From CAJCIY01 sp964245825 (GTDB taxonomy: Bacteria; Actinomycetota; Actinomycetes; Mycobacteriales; CAJCIY01): DNA of 64,000 bases. The stretch lies in assembly GCA_964245825.1 (NCBI GenBank), contig CAXTNT010000010.1, forward strand, positions 62,001-126,000, given 5' to 3'. The first letter of the stretch is position 1; each line of letters begins with the position of its first letter. The position numbers and the translations under genes were made by a program. Positions 53,700 to 62,717 of this stretch are shown piece after piece. Under the pieces are notes generated by a model. The model did no database searches, was not told the origin of the DNA, and saw nothing but the letters and a program-made list of their open reading frames with translations.

Positions 53700-56387
53700 T
53701 CAGTCCAGTCCGGCCTCGAGCAGCAGCCGGGGCAGGTCGGCGGGGTCCGCGGCCAGCAGGTGGCGGCTCGGCCACGCCCCGGCGGCCCACGCGATGCCCG
53801 CCGCGAGACCCTCGTCGGTGGCGTAGAGCGTGCCCGCGTACCAGCGCCAGGGCAGCGCCACGCCATCCTGAACCAGCTTGGTACACCGCCGGTACGCCGC
53901 CGGAGCATCCGGCACGAGAGCCGAGAAGCGCTGCGGCACAGCGGTTTCCAGGCCGTCGTGCTCGGGCGCGCCGACGCCGCCGGTGAGCAGGTCGAGGTCC
54001 AGCAGGTCCGCGACAGCCCGCGCCCGCCGAACCGGGACCACGAGCGGTGCGCGATCGCCGAGCAGGGGCAGCAGATCGGGGACGTCGACCACCACCGCCC
54101 GCGGCGAGACGGCGCCGAGCGAGTCCCGGACGGCCAGCGGCGGGTCGGGGGCGTCCTCGTCGCCGGACCAGCGCTCGGCGGCGGCCAGGTAGATCGCCCG
54201 GGCGCGCGCAGCCGTCACCGCGCGATCGGCGTCGCCGAGCCGGTCGAGCAGGTCCCCGGTCGCCTCGGGGTCGGCGAGCACGTCCGCCAGCCGCGTGCGG
54301 ACGCCCAGCGCCCGCAGCAGCTCCAGGTCGTACGCCGGGGGGACGGCGTAGAGGCCGTCCAGGTCGCCGGGGAGGGCGTACTCGCCGGCCGACAAGCCGA
54401 GCGCGCCGTGCGTGCCCAGCCACCAGGCGCTGTAGGACGGCGCGTCGACCAGCACGCGGCGCCGGGTGCGGTCGGCGGCGAGGCCCGCGAGCAGCACCGG
54501 CAGATCCGTCGCCAGCTCCAGGTCCCGCAGCACCGTCACCTCGACCGGCGGCGCGCCGAGCAGCGCCGGCCAGTCCGCCGGCACGTCGGCAACCTCGACC
54601 CCCGGCAGATCCAGAACGCCTGCGAGACAAGCTGTCTCGGCCTCCAGCCAGGACGGCGCGGCGAGGCGCGGCAGGTCCGCCCCGGCACGGTCGAGCAGAC
54701 CGCCGGCCAGCAGCAGGTCGCCGGCGACCTCCGGCCCGTCCTCGCCCGGCAGCAGCAGGGTCTCCGCCACCCACCCCGGCGCCTCGCCCGCCGCCCGCAC
54801 CAGCGCCAGCACGCCGCGGGCGAGCCCGTCGTCGTACTCCTCGGCGTCCTCGGCCGCGGCCCGCAGCGCAGGGTCGGCCAGCAGGCCGGCGGCGGTGGCC
54901 GGCACGGCTCCGAGCCGTTCCAGCAACGGGTGCGCCGCGAGCGGGTGCACGACGCGCAGCGGCAGGCCCGCCACCTCCGGCGGCAGCGGCTCGTCGGGCA
55001 GCAGGGCGCCGCGGCAGCCGGTGACGACCCGCCCGTCGGCCAGCGGCACCGGCAGGCTGCCGAGGGCGTCCCGGTCCGGCGCGTCGGCGAGCGCCGCGTA
55101 CACCTCGCGCCACTCCGTGGGCGACCGGCTCCCCTGCCGCAGCAGGTCCACGACGGCGGCGGTGTCGAGGCGGCGCACTCCCAGCACGGCCAGCGCGGCA
55201 GACTTCGACGACGAGGCGTACGACGCCGGCAGCAGTCCGTCCACGGAGTCGGCGAGGAGCGCGGTCACCGCCTCGGTCGCCGCGCCGAGGTCGAGCAGCT
55301 GGAAGCCCGGCAGCACGGGCACTCCCGGCAGGGCCGCCACCAGCGAGGCACGGACGGCCGCGTCGACCTCGTTGGCCGCGAGACCGGTCGGCACCAGCGG
55401 CAGCGGGTCGTCCAACGCCGGCAGCAGTTCGGCGACGACCTCGCCCGCGACGCCCAGCAGCAGGTCGGTCAGCGGACCGGGTACGAGCCGCCGCCTGGTC
55501 GGCTCCAGTGGCGCCGTCACCGCGAGCACCACCGGCAACGAGATCATCTCGTCGGTCGGCGTCGGCGCACGGAGCGCCTGCGGCACAGTCAGTGTCGAGG
55601 ACACGGGGGCGTACGCGGACACCTGCCACTCCGGCCGCTCCTCGGGCGGCCGACCCGCCATCAGGGCCGGGGAGGCAACCCCCGACCGGGACGCGGACGC
55701 CCACCGGCGGCCGTCCAGCACCACCTCGGAACCCGTACGCGCGGCGGTGATCTCACGGTCCTCGACGCGGAGCGAGGCGAGCCCGGGCAGCACCAGCGGC
55801 AGCGTCTCGTCGACCGCCGCGAGCAGCCGGCGCGCGAGCGCGGCGTCGCGCAGCGGCAGCCGGACCACCGTGTCGTAGCCCGTCGGCACCTCCAGCGGCG
55901 GACCCTCGAAGGGCAGCCGCAGGGCGGGGACGTGCCCCCCGCGTGCGGCCAGCTCCTGCTGCAGCGCAGGCACTGCCGCGACCTCGGCCGTCGTGTCGGC
56001 GACCGACCAGCGCACCGACGGCAGTCCCCGCGACCCGATGGACGGTGCGTCGGTGACCGCGAGGACGGCGGCAAACCCGACCCCGTACCGGCCGACGGTC
56101 GTGCCCGAGCGCTTGGCCGAGGCGCGCAACGTCGACAGCCCGACCACGCCCGCCGCGGTCAGCGGAGCCCCGTCGTTCGCCGCAACCAGCACGTCGCCGT
56201 CGACCCGCAGCCACAGCCGTGAGCCGCCTGCGTCGACGGCGTTCTGGGCGAGCTCCACCACCAGGCGGTCGCGGTAGCCACCGGTGACGGCGTCGGCCTC
56301 GGCGTTCGCGTCCTCGCGGAAGCGGTCAGGGGAGGCGGTCCAGGCGGCGAGCACGCGGGAGCGGATGCCCGCGCAGTCGTAGGTCAG
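53700..56387 (-). CDS. Sacsin-N-terminal-like (GHKL) ATPase protein, probable CTG start
   Basis: 895 residues from CTG at 56387, or 884 from GTG at 56354. The GHKL ATPase site is at the N-terminus: LVVELAQNAVDAGG (N-box), DVLVAANDGAPLTAAGVVGL (G1) and GRYGVGFAAVLAV (G2), preceded by SPDRFREDANAEADAVTGGYRDR, the conserved start of actinobacterial sacsin-like proteins. The rest is Ala/Leu/Asp-rich helical repeats without a second known domain. Related HSP90-type ATPases act as chaperones; the role here is unknown. The CTG overlaps the DUF3027 stop as CTGA, and no other start codon exists between an upstream in-frame stop and 56354. Confidence 0.85.
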   Translation of the reverse strand: MTYDCAGIRSRVLAAWTASPDRFREDANAEADAVTGGYRDRLVVELAQNAVDAGGSRLWLRVDGDVLVAANDGAPLTAAGVVGLSTLRASAKRSGTTVGRYGVGFAAVLAVTDAPSIGSRGLPSVRWSVADTTAEVAAVPALQQELAARGGHVPALRLPFEGPPLEVPTGYDTVVRLPLRDAALARRLLAAVDETLPLVLPGLASLRVEDREITAARTGSEVVLDGRRWASASRSGVASPALMAGRPPEERPEWQVSAYAPVSSTLTVPQALRAPTPTDEMISLPVVLAVTAPLEPTRRRLVPGPLTDLLLGVAGEVVAELLPALDDPLPLVPTGLAANEVDAAVRASLVAALPGVPVLPGFQLLDLGAATEAVTALLADSVDGLLPASYASSSKSAALAVLGVRRLDTAAVVDLLRQGSRSPTEWREVYAALADAPDRDALGSLPVPLADGRVVTGCRGALLPDEPLPPEVAGLPLRVVHPLAAHPLLERLGAVPATAAGLLADPALRAAAEDAEEYDDGLARGVLALVRAAGEAPGWVAETLLLPGEDGPEVAGDLLLAGGLLDRAGADLPRLAAPSWLEAETACLAGVLDLPGVEVADVPADWPALLGAPPVEVTVLRDLELATDLPVLLAGLAADRTRRRVLVDAPSYSAWWLGTHGALGLSAGEYALPGDLDGLYAVPPAYDLELLRALGVRTRLADVLADPEATGDLLDRLGDADRAVTAARARAIYLAAAERWSGDEDAPDPPLAVRDSLGAVSPRAVVVDVPDLLPLLGDRAPLVVPVRRARAVADLLDLDLLTGGVGAPEHDGLETAVPQRFSALVPDAPAAYRRCTKLVQDGVALPWRWYAGTLYATDEGLAAGIAWAAGAWPSRHLLAADPADLPRLLLEAGLD

Positions 56388-57223
56388 GAGTGGCCGCCGG
56401 CGTCGCCGCTGTCAGCGTCGTCGACCGAGCCCAGCGTGTGCGCGGCGAGCCCGACCGGGTCGGCCGCCGCGTCGTCGTCGACCACCCCGGTCGGCGCTGC
56501 CGACGGCAGCACCATCGCCTCGGAGTGCGCGCCGCAGCCGTACGTCTCCGCGACGATACGGCCGTCGGCGGGCGCCATCTCGTTCGCACAGGCGCCGAAG
56601 ACGCGTCCCAGGCTGCCGACCAGGCCGACGTAGAACCCGCACGAGCCGCACCGCTTGGGAGCGGCGACGGCGATATCCGCGCTCGGGCCGTAGTCGCCGT
56701 CGTACCAGCGGTCGGCCGCCTCCTCGCGGCCGAGCGCCGACAGCACCCGGGGCCGGCCGATGCCCAGCTCGTACCAGAGGGAGTCGTCGATCCAGCCGGC
56801 GGTGTCGGCCAACCGCAGCACCAGCCGGGGGTCGTCCGCGGCGGTCGGCAGGATGTCGCCGGCGCCGACGTCGCCGGGGCGCAGCCGCTCCGACCACGGC
56901 ACCCACTCGGGCGCCAGTACGGCCTCGGCGCCGGGCAGCAGCACCACGTCGTCGACGGTCGCGACCTTGGAGCGCGGCACCCGGACGACCTCGACCGCCC
57001 AGTACCACCCGACGTACGCCGGGTCGAGGCAGCCGAACGCGTGCACGGCGCCCTTGCCCCCGCCGCCGACGGCGACGGGCCACACGCCGAGGTGCTCCCC
57101 CACGCGCTGGTACGGACCGGCCTCGGTCTCGGCCGCGACGCGGGCCAGCTCCAGCGCTCCGCTCAGGGTCGCGTCGACCGCGCCGGAAATCGACTCGGGC
57201 AACACGACGGTGGGAGTGCTCAC
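56384..57223 (-). CDS. DUF3027 protein with zinc-ribbon-like cysteines
   Basis: 279 residues from GTG at 57223. DUF3027 features: VGEHLGVWPVAVGGGGKGAVHAFGCLDPAYVGWYWAVEVVRVPRSK, EWVPWSERLRPGDVGAGDILPT, and a C-terminal region with CGSCGFYVGLVGSLGRVFGACANEMAPADGRIVAETYGCGAHSE, where four cysteines and a His could bind zinc. Function unknown; actinobacteria-specific. It is coupled to the sacsin-like gene downstream, and divergent from an MFS gene 33 bp away. Confidence 0.88.
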   Translation of the reverse strand: MSTPTVVLPESISGAVDATLSGALELARVAAETEAGPYQRVGEHLGVWPVAVGGGGKGAVHAFGCLDPAYVGWYWAVEVVRVPRSKVATVDDVVLLPGAEAVLAPEWVPWSERLRPGDVGAGDILPTAADDPRLVLRLADTAGWIDDSLWYELGIGRPRVLSALGREEAADRWYDGDYGPSADIAVAAPKRCGSCGFYVGLVGSLGRVFGACANEMAPADGRIVAETYGCGAHSEAMVLPSAAPTGVVDDDAAADPVGLAAHTLGSVDDADSGDAGGHS

Positions 57224-57256
57224 CGGCCCAGTGTCGCAGGTGGGAAAATCGGCGCC

Positions 57257-58513
57257 GTGGAGCTCTGGGGATCACTGCGCGCCCGGCTGGGCCGCGGCGG
57301 CGCGCAACGCTCCGGCCTCACCGCCACCACGGACCTCAACATCGCGAACGCGGCCTGCGACGCCCTCGTCGCGGTCGCCCTGGCCAGCACCCTGTTCTTC
57401 GCGATCCCCACCGGCGAGGCTCGCGGCCGGGTGGCGCTCTACCTGCTGACCACCATGGCCCCGTTCGCCCTCGTGGCCCCCGTGGTCGGGCCGCTGCTGG
57501 ACCGCGTCGGGCGCTTCCGACGCGTCTCGCTGGGCGCGACGCTGCTGGCCCGCGCGGTCATCGCGCTGATGATGGCCGGGCACACCGGCGGGCTCACGCT
57601 CTACCCGCTGGCGCTCGGTTCCCTGATCTGCTCCAAGGCGTACGGCGTCGCGCGCAGCGCGATCGTCCCGCGGGTCGTGCCGCCAGGTGGCAACCTCGTG
57701 GCGGTCAACTCACGGCTGCAGATCGCCTCCACCCTGGGTTCGGCGCTCGCGGCTCCCCTCGGCCTCGGGGTGGCCCACCTCTCCTTCGTCGGCTCCAGCG
57801 GGCTGCTGCGGCTGGCCGCCGTGGCCTACCTCGTCACCACACTGTTGCTGCTGCGGATGCCCCGCCACGTCGACGCGCCCCGCGCGCGAGCCGAGCACAC
57901 CGCGGTGCTCCCGGTCGCGCTCGGGCGGCGCCGGCTGCTGGGCAACCTCCCGTTCGCGATGCACCGGGTGCTGCCCGTCCGCGGGTTGGTGGGGTTCCTC
58001 ACGCTGTTCCTGGCGTTCTACCTGCGCCAGACCGGGCACTCGGCGCGGACGTTGGGCGTGCTCGCCGGGGTGGTCGTGGCGGGCAACCTGGTCGGACTCG
58101 TGCTGGGCCGGGCCAGCCGCAACCACAAGCCGGAGGGCATCATCGCGATCGCCCAGGTCGTGGCGGCGCTGGCCTGCATCGCGGCCGCGTCGTTCTTCTC
58201 GCTGACCGCGGCCCTGCTGCTGGCCGGGTTCGCGCAGCTCGCCGCGGTGATGGCCAAGCTCTGCCTGGACGCGGTCATGCAGCGCGACGTGCCCGAGAGC
58301 CGCCGCGCCTCGGCGTTCGGCGTCTCGGAGACGGCGTACCAGCTGGTCTGGGTGGCCGGCGGGGCACTGGGGCTGATCCCCTTCACCGGCCGGCAGGGCT
58401 TCGTGCTGGCGGCGGCGCTGATGGTCGCGACCGTCCTGCTGAGCCTGCACCGGGCCAGAGCAGCGCCGGAGCCCGCCGAGGTCGAGGACCAGATCCCGGC
58501 CGGGCGGCGCTGA
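57257..58513 (+). CDS. MFS transporter
   Basis: 418 residues from GTG at 57257, 7 nt after GAAAAT. Twelve hydrophobic helices; cues are TATTDLNIANAACDALVAVALASTLFFAIP, LDRVGRFRRVSLGATLLARAVIALMMAGH and GIIAIAQVVAALACIAAASFFSL. The DUF3027/MFS/mqnB order is typical for actinomycetes. Substrate unknown. The TGA overlaps the ATG of mqnB by one base (TGATG). Confidence 0.85.
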   Translation: MELWGSLRARLGRGGAQRSGLTATTDLNIANAACDALVAVALASTLFFAIPTGEARGRVALYLLTTMAPFALVAPVVGPLLDRVGRFRRVSLGATLLARAVIALMMAGHTGGLTLYPLALGSLICSKAYGVARSAIVPRVVPPGGNLVAVNSRLQIASTLGSALAAPLGLGVAHLSFVGSSGLLRLAAVAYLVTTLLLLRMPRHVDAPRARAEHTAVLPVALGRRRLLGNLPFAMHRVLPVRGLVGFLTLFLAFYLRQTGHSARTLGVLAGVVVAGNLVGLVLGRASRNHKPEGIIAIAQVVAALACIAAASFFSLTAALLLAGFAQLAAVMAKLCLDAVMQRDVPESRRASAFGVSETAYQLVWVAGGALGLIPFTGRQGFVLAAALMVATVLLSLHRARAAPEPAEVEDQIPAGRR

Positions 58514-59130
58514 TGCTGCTGGTGGTGTGTGCCACCGAGATCGAGGCGGCGGCCGTGGCGCCCGCGGCGCGGGAGTCCTTCGCCATCGGCCCGTACGACG
58601 CCCGGGGCGGCGGCGCCCTGACCTGCCTCGTCGGGGGGATCGGCCCCGCGGCGGCCGCCGCGGCCACCGCGACGGCACTCGCACTCGGCCCGTACGACGC
58701 GGTGTTGTGCGCCGGGATCGCCGGTGGCTTCGGCGTCCCGGTCGGCGAGGTGGTCGTCGCCGACGCGATCGTGGCCGCCGACATCGGGGTCGAGGACGGC
58801 GGCTGGCAGAGCCTCGCGCCGCCGCTGGTCTCCGGTGGCGCCCGGCTGCTGCCGGGCGCGGTCTGCGGCCCGGTGCTCACCGTGTCGACGATCACCTCGA
58901 CCGACACCCGGGCGCAGCAGCTACGGAGCCGCTTCCCCGGCGCGGTCGCCGAGGCCATGGAGGGCTACGGGATCGCCTGGGCGGCAGCGGGTTTCGGCAT
59001 CCCCGCGTACGAGCTCCGGGGCATCTCCAACGCGGTCGGCCGCCGCGACCGGGCAGCCTGGGACGTGCCCGCCGCGCTGAGGGCGTTGACTGCAGTGATG
59101 CCCACCGTCATCGACCGCCTGGAGCCGTGA
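58513..59130 (+). CDS. mqnB: Futalosine hydrolase
   Basis: 205 residues from ATG at 58513 (TGATG overlap). MTA/SAH-nucleosidase fold: LLVVCATEIEAAAV at the start, VLCAGIAGGFGVPVGEVVVADAIVAADIG, and AVAEAMEGYGIAWAAAGFGIPAYELRGISNAVG, with the Glu and Asn-Ala-Val-Gly of futalosine hydrolases. It removes hypoxanthine from futalosine to give dehypoxanthine futalosine in the futalosine route to menaquinone. Followed directly by mqnD. Confidence 0.93.
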   Translation: MLLVVCATEIEAAAVAPAARESFAIGPYDARGGGALTCLVGGIGPAAAAAATATALALGPYDAVLCAGIAGGFGVPVGEVVVADAIVAADIGVEDGGWQSLAPPLVSGGARLLPGAVCGPVLTVSTITSTDTRAQQLRSRFPGAVAEAMEGYGIAWAAAGFGIPAYELRGISNAVGRRDRAAWDVPAALRALTAVMPTVIDRLEP

Positions 59131-59963
59131 TGATCTTCCCGCCGCCGCTGTCGCTGGCCATCTCGCCGTGCCCCAACGACACGTTCGCCTTCCATGCGTG
59201 GGTGCACGGCCTGGTCCCGGGCGCGCCGGCGGTGGCGGCCACGTACGACGACATCGACGTGTTGAACCAGCGGGCGCAGCGGGGCGAGCCGCAGGTGGTG
59301 AAGGTGAGCTACGGCGCGCTGCCGTGGCTGCTCGAGGACTACGCGCTGCTCGCCTCGGGGTCGGCGCTGGGGCGCGGCTGCGGCCCCCTGCTGCTGACCC
59401 GCGACGGCAGCATCGGCGCCCGTCCGGTGGTCGCCGTGCCGGGGGAGCGGACGACCGCGTACCTGCTGTTCCGGCTCTGGGCGGCCGAGCGCGGGCTGGA
59501 CGTCGACGTCCGGGTGATGTCCTTCGAGACGATCATGCCGGCGGTGGCACGGGGCGAGGTCGACGCGGGCCTGGTCATCCACGAGTCGCGGTTCACCTAC
59601 CCCTCCTTCGGGCTGGCCGCCGTCGCGGACCTCGGCGAGTGGTGGGAGGGGACCACCGGTCTCGCCATCCCGCTGGGCGGGATCCTCGCCCGGCGCGACG
59701 TCGACGCGCTGACCGTCGAGGTCTCGGTCCGGGCCTCGGTCGAGCTCGCCCGCAGCGACCCGATGGCCACCCGCGAGTACGTCCGCGCGTACGCCCAGGA
59801 GATGGACGACGAGGTCTGCCGGGCGCACATCGGGCTGTACGTCAACGACTTCACCGTGGACCTGGGCGAGCAGGGCTGGGCGGCGGTCCGTGGGCTGCTC
59901 GACCGGAGCGCCGCGGCGGGCCTCACCCCGACCGTCGGGACGGGTCTGCTGCAGCCGGTCTGA
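59130..59963 (+). CDS. mqnD: 1,4-dihydroxy-6-naphthoate synthase
   Basis: 277 residues from ATG at 59130 (TGATG overlap with mqnB). MqnD motifs: LAISPCPNDTFAFHAWVHGLV, DDIDVLNQRAQRGEPQVVKVSYGALPWLLEDY, LGRGCGPLLL, EVDAGLVIHESRFTYPSFGLAAVADLGEWWEGTTGLAIPLGGI. It converts cyclic dehypoxanthine futalosine to 1,4-dihydroxy-6-naphthoate. mqnA, mqnC and mqnE are not in the window. The next gene is convergent, 3 bp away. Confidence 0.93.
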   Translation: MIFPPPLSLAISPCPNDTFAFHAWVHGLVPGAPAVAATYDDIDVLNQRAQRGEPQVVKVSYGALPWLLEDYALLASGSALGRGCGPLLLTRDGSIGARPVVAVPGERTTAYLLFRLWAAERGLDVDVRVMSFETIMPAVARGEVDAGLVIHESRFTYPSFGLAAVADLGEWWEGTTGLAIPLGGILARRDVDALTVEVSVRASVELARSDPMATREYVRAYAQEMDDEVCRAHIGLYVNDFTVDLGEQGWAAVRGLLDRSAAAGLTPTVGTGLLQPV

Positions 59964-59966
59964 CGC

Positions 59967-60998
59967 TCAGGCGGGCTGGTAGTGCCGGACCCCGTCGACG
60001 TCCTGCGCCGCGAGCCGGCCCTGGGCGGCCAGTAGCTGGAGGTGCGCCCCGGTCTCGCCCACCGCCAGCATCTGGTTGAACGTGTCCAGGTCCGCGAACG
60101 CGTGCTCGCGCCGCGTCCAGGTGAGCAGGCCGGCCACCGCCAGGCCGGTGCTCGCCCCCGCCAGCACCGCCGTCTCGGTCTCGTCCAACCGGCGCCCGTG
60201 GTGGTCGACCAGCTCGTCCACCCGGGCGTGCACCGACGGTGCCACCGGCCCGTGCGCGGGCAGCAGCACCGCGTCCGGCCGCGAGCGCATCAGCGCCAGC
60301 GAGTTCAGAAAGTCGCCGAGGGGGTTCGGCGAGAGCACCGGTTCGAGGCCGATGGACGGCGTGATCTGGGGCAGCACGTGGTCGCCCGCGAACAGCAGGC
60401 CCGCGTCGAGGTCGTGGAAGACGACGTGCCCGCGGGTGTGGCCAGGGGTCTCGACCACCTCCAGCGTGCGACCCGCCTCGGTGACCAGCGGACCCCCGAC
60501 CAGCCATTCGTCGGGCATCTCGACGTCCTTGTCGCGGCCATCACCCTCGACCTTCGCCAGGACCTCCGCAGCGACCGCCTCCGCCCCCATCAGCCGCAGC
60601 ATGCGCAGCTGCGCCCCGAACGGCTTCCGGCCGCGGTCGAGCGCGTCCTCGAGCCCCGGCCGCTCACCCGCGCCGAGCGCCACCGTGTTGCCGAACTCGC
60701 GGCGCAGCGCGATCGCCTGCGTGTAATGGTCGCGGTGGACGTGGGTCACCAGGAAGCGGCGGATGTCGGCCGGGCCCAGGCCCAGCTGGGCGAGGCTGGT
60801 CACCAGCAGCGCGCGCGCCTCGGGGATCGACCAGCCCGAGTCGATGGCGAGCACGGCCTCCGGACCGACGACGACATAGACGTTGACGGCCCGCAGGCCG
60901 TCCTGGGGCAGCGGGAGCGGGATCCGGAACACCCCCGGGGCGACCTCGTCGACGGCCGGCTCGGCCCAGGCACCGCGGCCGCTGCGGGTTTCGGTCAT
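59967..60998 (-). CDS. Metallo-beta-lactamase-fold hydrolase
   Basis: 343 residues from ATG at 60998 (GTG at 61007 also possible). Zinc site THVHRDHY, then ETPGHTRGHVVFHD, FAGDHVLP and PAHGPV. A C-terminal ~80-residue winged-helix-like part (DHHGRRLDETETAVLAG... TGAHLQLLAAQGRLAAQDVDG) is typical of LACTB2-type members. It hydrolyses an unknown ester or phosphodiester. CAGGGT lies 7 nt before the ATG. Confidence 0.88.
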   Translation of the reverse strand: MTETRSGRGAWAEPAVDEVAPGVFRIPLPLPQDGLRAVNVYVVVGPEAVLAIDSGWSIPEARALLVTSLAQLGLGPADIRRFLVTHVHRDHYTQAIALRREFGNTVALGAGERPGLEDALDRGRKPFGAQLRMLRLMGAEAVAAEVLAKVEGDGRDKDVEMPDEWLVGGPLVTEAGRTLEVVETPGHTRGHVVFHDLDAGLLFAGDHVLPQITPSIGLEPVLSPNPLGDFLNSLALMRSRPDAVLLPAHGPVAPSVHARVDELVDHHGRRLDETETAVLAGASTGLAVAGLLTWTRREHAFADLDTFNQMLAVGETGAHLQLLAAQGRLAAQDVDGVRHYQPA

Positions 60999-61097
60999 GG
61001 CCGACACCCTGCCCTACCACTCGGAACGGGTCGCGCGAGCCCGCGGCGTACGCGGGTGGACGGGCTTGGCTCCTGCCCTGGCGGGCAGGTCAGCACG

Positions 61098-62580
61098 GTG
61101 ACCCGCGCGCCAGCCCGCTCCCCCGCGTCCGGGGCCGACGACGCGTACACGCCGGACCCCAACCGGTGGAAGGCGCTGACGATCTGCCTCGTCGCGGGGT
61201 TCATGACCCTGCTCGACGTGAGCATCGTCAACGTCGCGCTGCCCAGCATCCAGAGCGGTCTCGGTGCCGGCGAGAACGCGCTGTCCTGGGTCGTCTCCGG
61301 CTACGCGCTCGCCTTCGGCCTGCTGCTGGTGCCGGCCGGCCGGATCGGGGACGCGCGCGGCCGGCGGCCCGTGTTCATGGCCGGGCTCACCCTGTTCACG
61401 GTGGCGAGCGCCGCCTGCGGGTTCGCCCCCGACGCCGGCCTGCTCATCGCCGCCCGGCTGGTCCAGGGCTTCGCCGGCGGCCTGGTCACCCCCCAGGTCA
61501 GCGGCCTGATCCAGTCGCTGTTCCGGGGGCGGGAGCGGGCCAGGGCCTTCGGGCTGTTCGGCGCCACCGTCGGCATCTCCACGGCGGTCGGTCCGCTGGT
61601 CGGCGGCGGTCTGATCGCGCTGTTCGGCGCGCATACGGGGTGGCGGTTCGTGTTCTTCGTGAACGTCCCCATCGGTCTCGCCGCGCTGCCGCTGGCCCGC
61701 GCGCTGATCCCGCACCAACCGCGCGTGGGCACGAGGCAGGAGAGCCAGGACCTGGACCCGGTGGGTGTCGTGCTGCTCGGGCTCGCGGTCCTCTGCATCA
61801 TCCTGCCGTTCATCGAGCAGCGGACGTGGCACTCGCCGGTGCGCCCGCTGCTGTTCCCGGTGGCAGCGGTGCTGCTGGCCGGCTTCGTCTGGTGGGAGCG
61901 CCGGCACAAGGCCCGCGGCGGCGAGCCGGTCGTCGACTTCGCCCTGTTCACCCGGCCCAGCTACTCCTATGGCGCCGGCGTGGGCCTGCTCTACTTCGCC
62001 GGCTTCACCGCCATCTTCTTCGTGTACGCGCAGGCGCTGCAGGACGGCTTCCACTACGCGGCCTGGCAGTCGGGCCTGGCGGTGATGCCCTTCGCGCTCG
62101 GCTCGGCCGCCACCGCGGCGGTGGGCGGGCGAATCGTCGGCAGGCTCGGGCGGAAGCTGGTCGTCGCCGGCCTGCTGATGGTGACCGTCGGGCTCGTCGG
62201 CACGATGGTCGCGGCGCACGAGGTCGACAGCCGAAGCCTGGGCTGGGCTGCCGCGGCGCCGCTGCTGGTAGCCGGGCTGGGCAGCGGGTTCGTGATCACC
62301 CCGAACATCACCCTGACGCTCTCGGAGGTGCCGGTACGCCGGGCGGGAGTCGCCGGCGGCGTGCTGCAGACCGGCCAGCGGATCGGGTCGGCGGCCGGCA
62401 TCGCGATCACCGGCAGCGTCTACTACGGGGCGCTCGCGGCCGGCGGCCGTCCCGACTTCGGGGGCGCTGCAGAAGGGGCTGGTCGTGGTCACCGTCTTCA
62501 CGGTCGTCGCCCTGCTGTTGGGGCTGGTCGACGCGCTCACCGGCCGCGGGCTCAACCCGGCTGCGACCACGCGCAGCTGA
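61098..62580 (+). CDS. DHA2-family MFS drug exporter with a frameshift near the end
   Basis: About 493 residues if the frame is corrected. GTG at 61098. Fourteen-helix DHA2 pattern: LTICLVAGFMTLLDVSIVNVALPSIQSGLG, SGYALAFGLLLVPAGRIGDARGRRPVFMAG, GPLVGGGLIALFGAHTGWRFVFFVNVPIG, and RAGVAGGVLQTGQRIGSAAGIAITGSVYY. After GGRPDFG at about 62460 the frame is lost in a run of five G; the next frame supplies ALQKGLVVVTVFTVVALLLGLVDALTGRGL, a good last helix, and stops at 62580. Read without a shift, the protein ends in an unrelated Arg-rich tail at 62627. Confidence 0.8.
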
Positions 62581-62637
62581 TCCGATCAGTCAGAACGTGG
62601 CGTCGTCGGGGCGGCGCGAGGTTCTGACTGATCGGAT
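62580..62637. terminator. Perfect 17-bp inverted repeat after the MFS gene
   Basis: ATCCGATCAGTCAGAAC (62580-62596) and GTTCTGACTGATCGGAT (62621-62637), loop 24 bp. It starts on the last base of the shifted-frame stop codon, which supports that stop as the true gene end. It could be a terminator or an operator. Confidence 0.75.
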
Positions 62638-62717
62638 GACCCGACCGGCTCAACAGTCGCCCTGAACGGGCCGACAACAGGCAGGAGGGACACGACCACC
62701 GGGGAGAGGACATCGGG

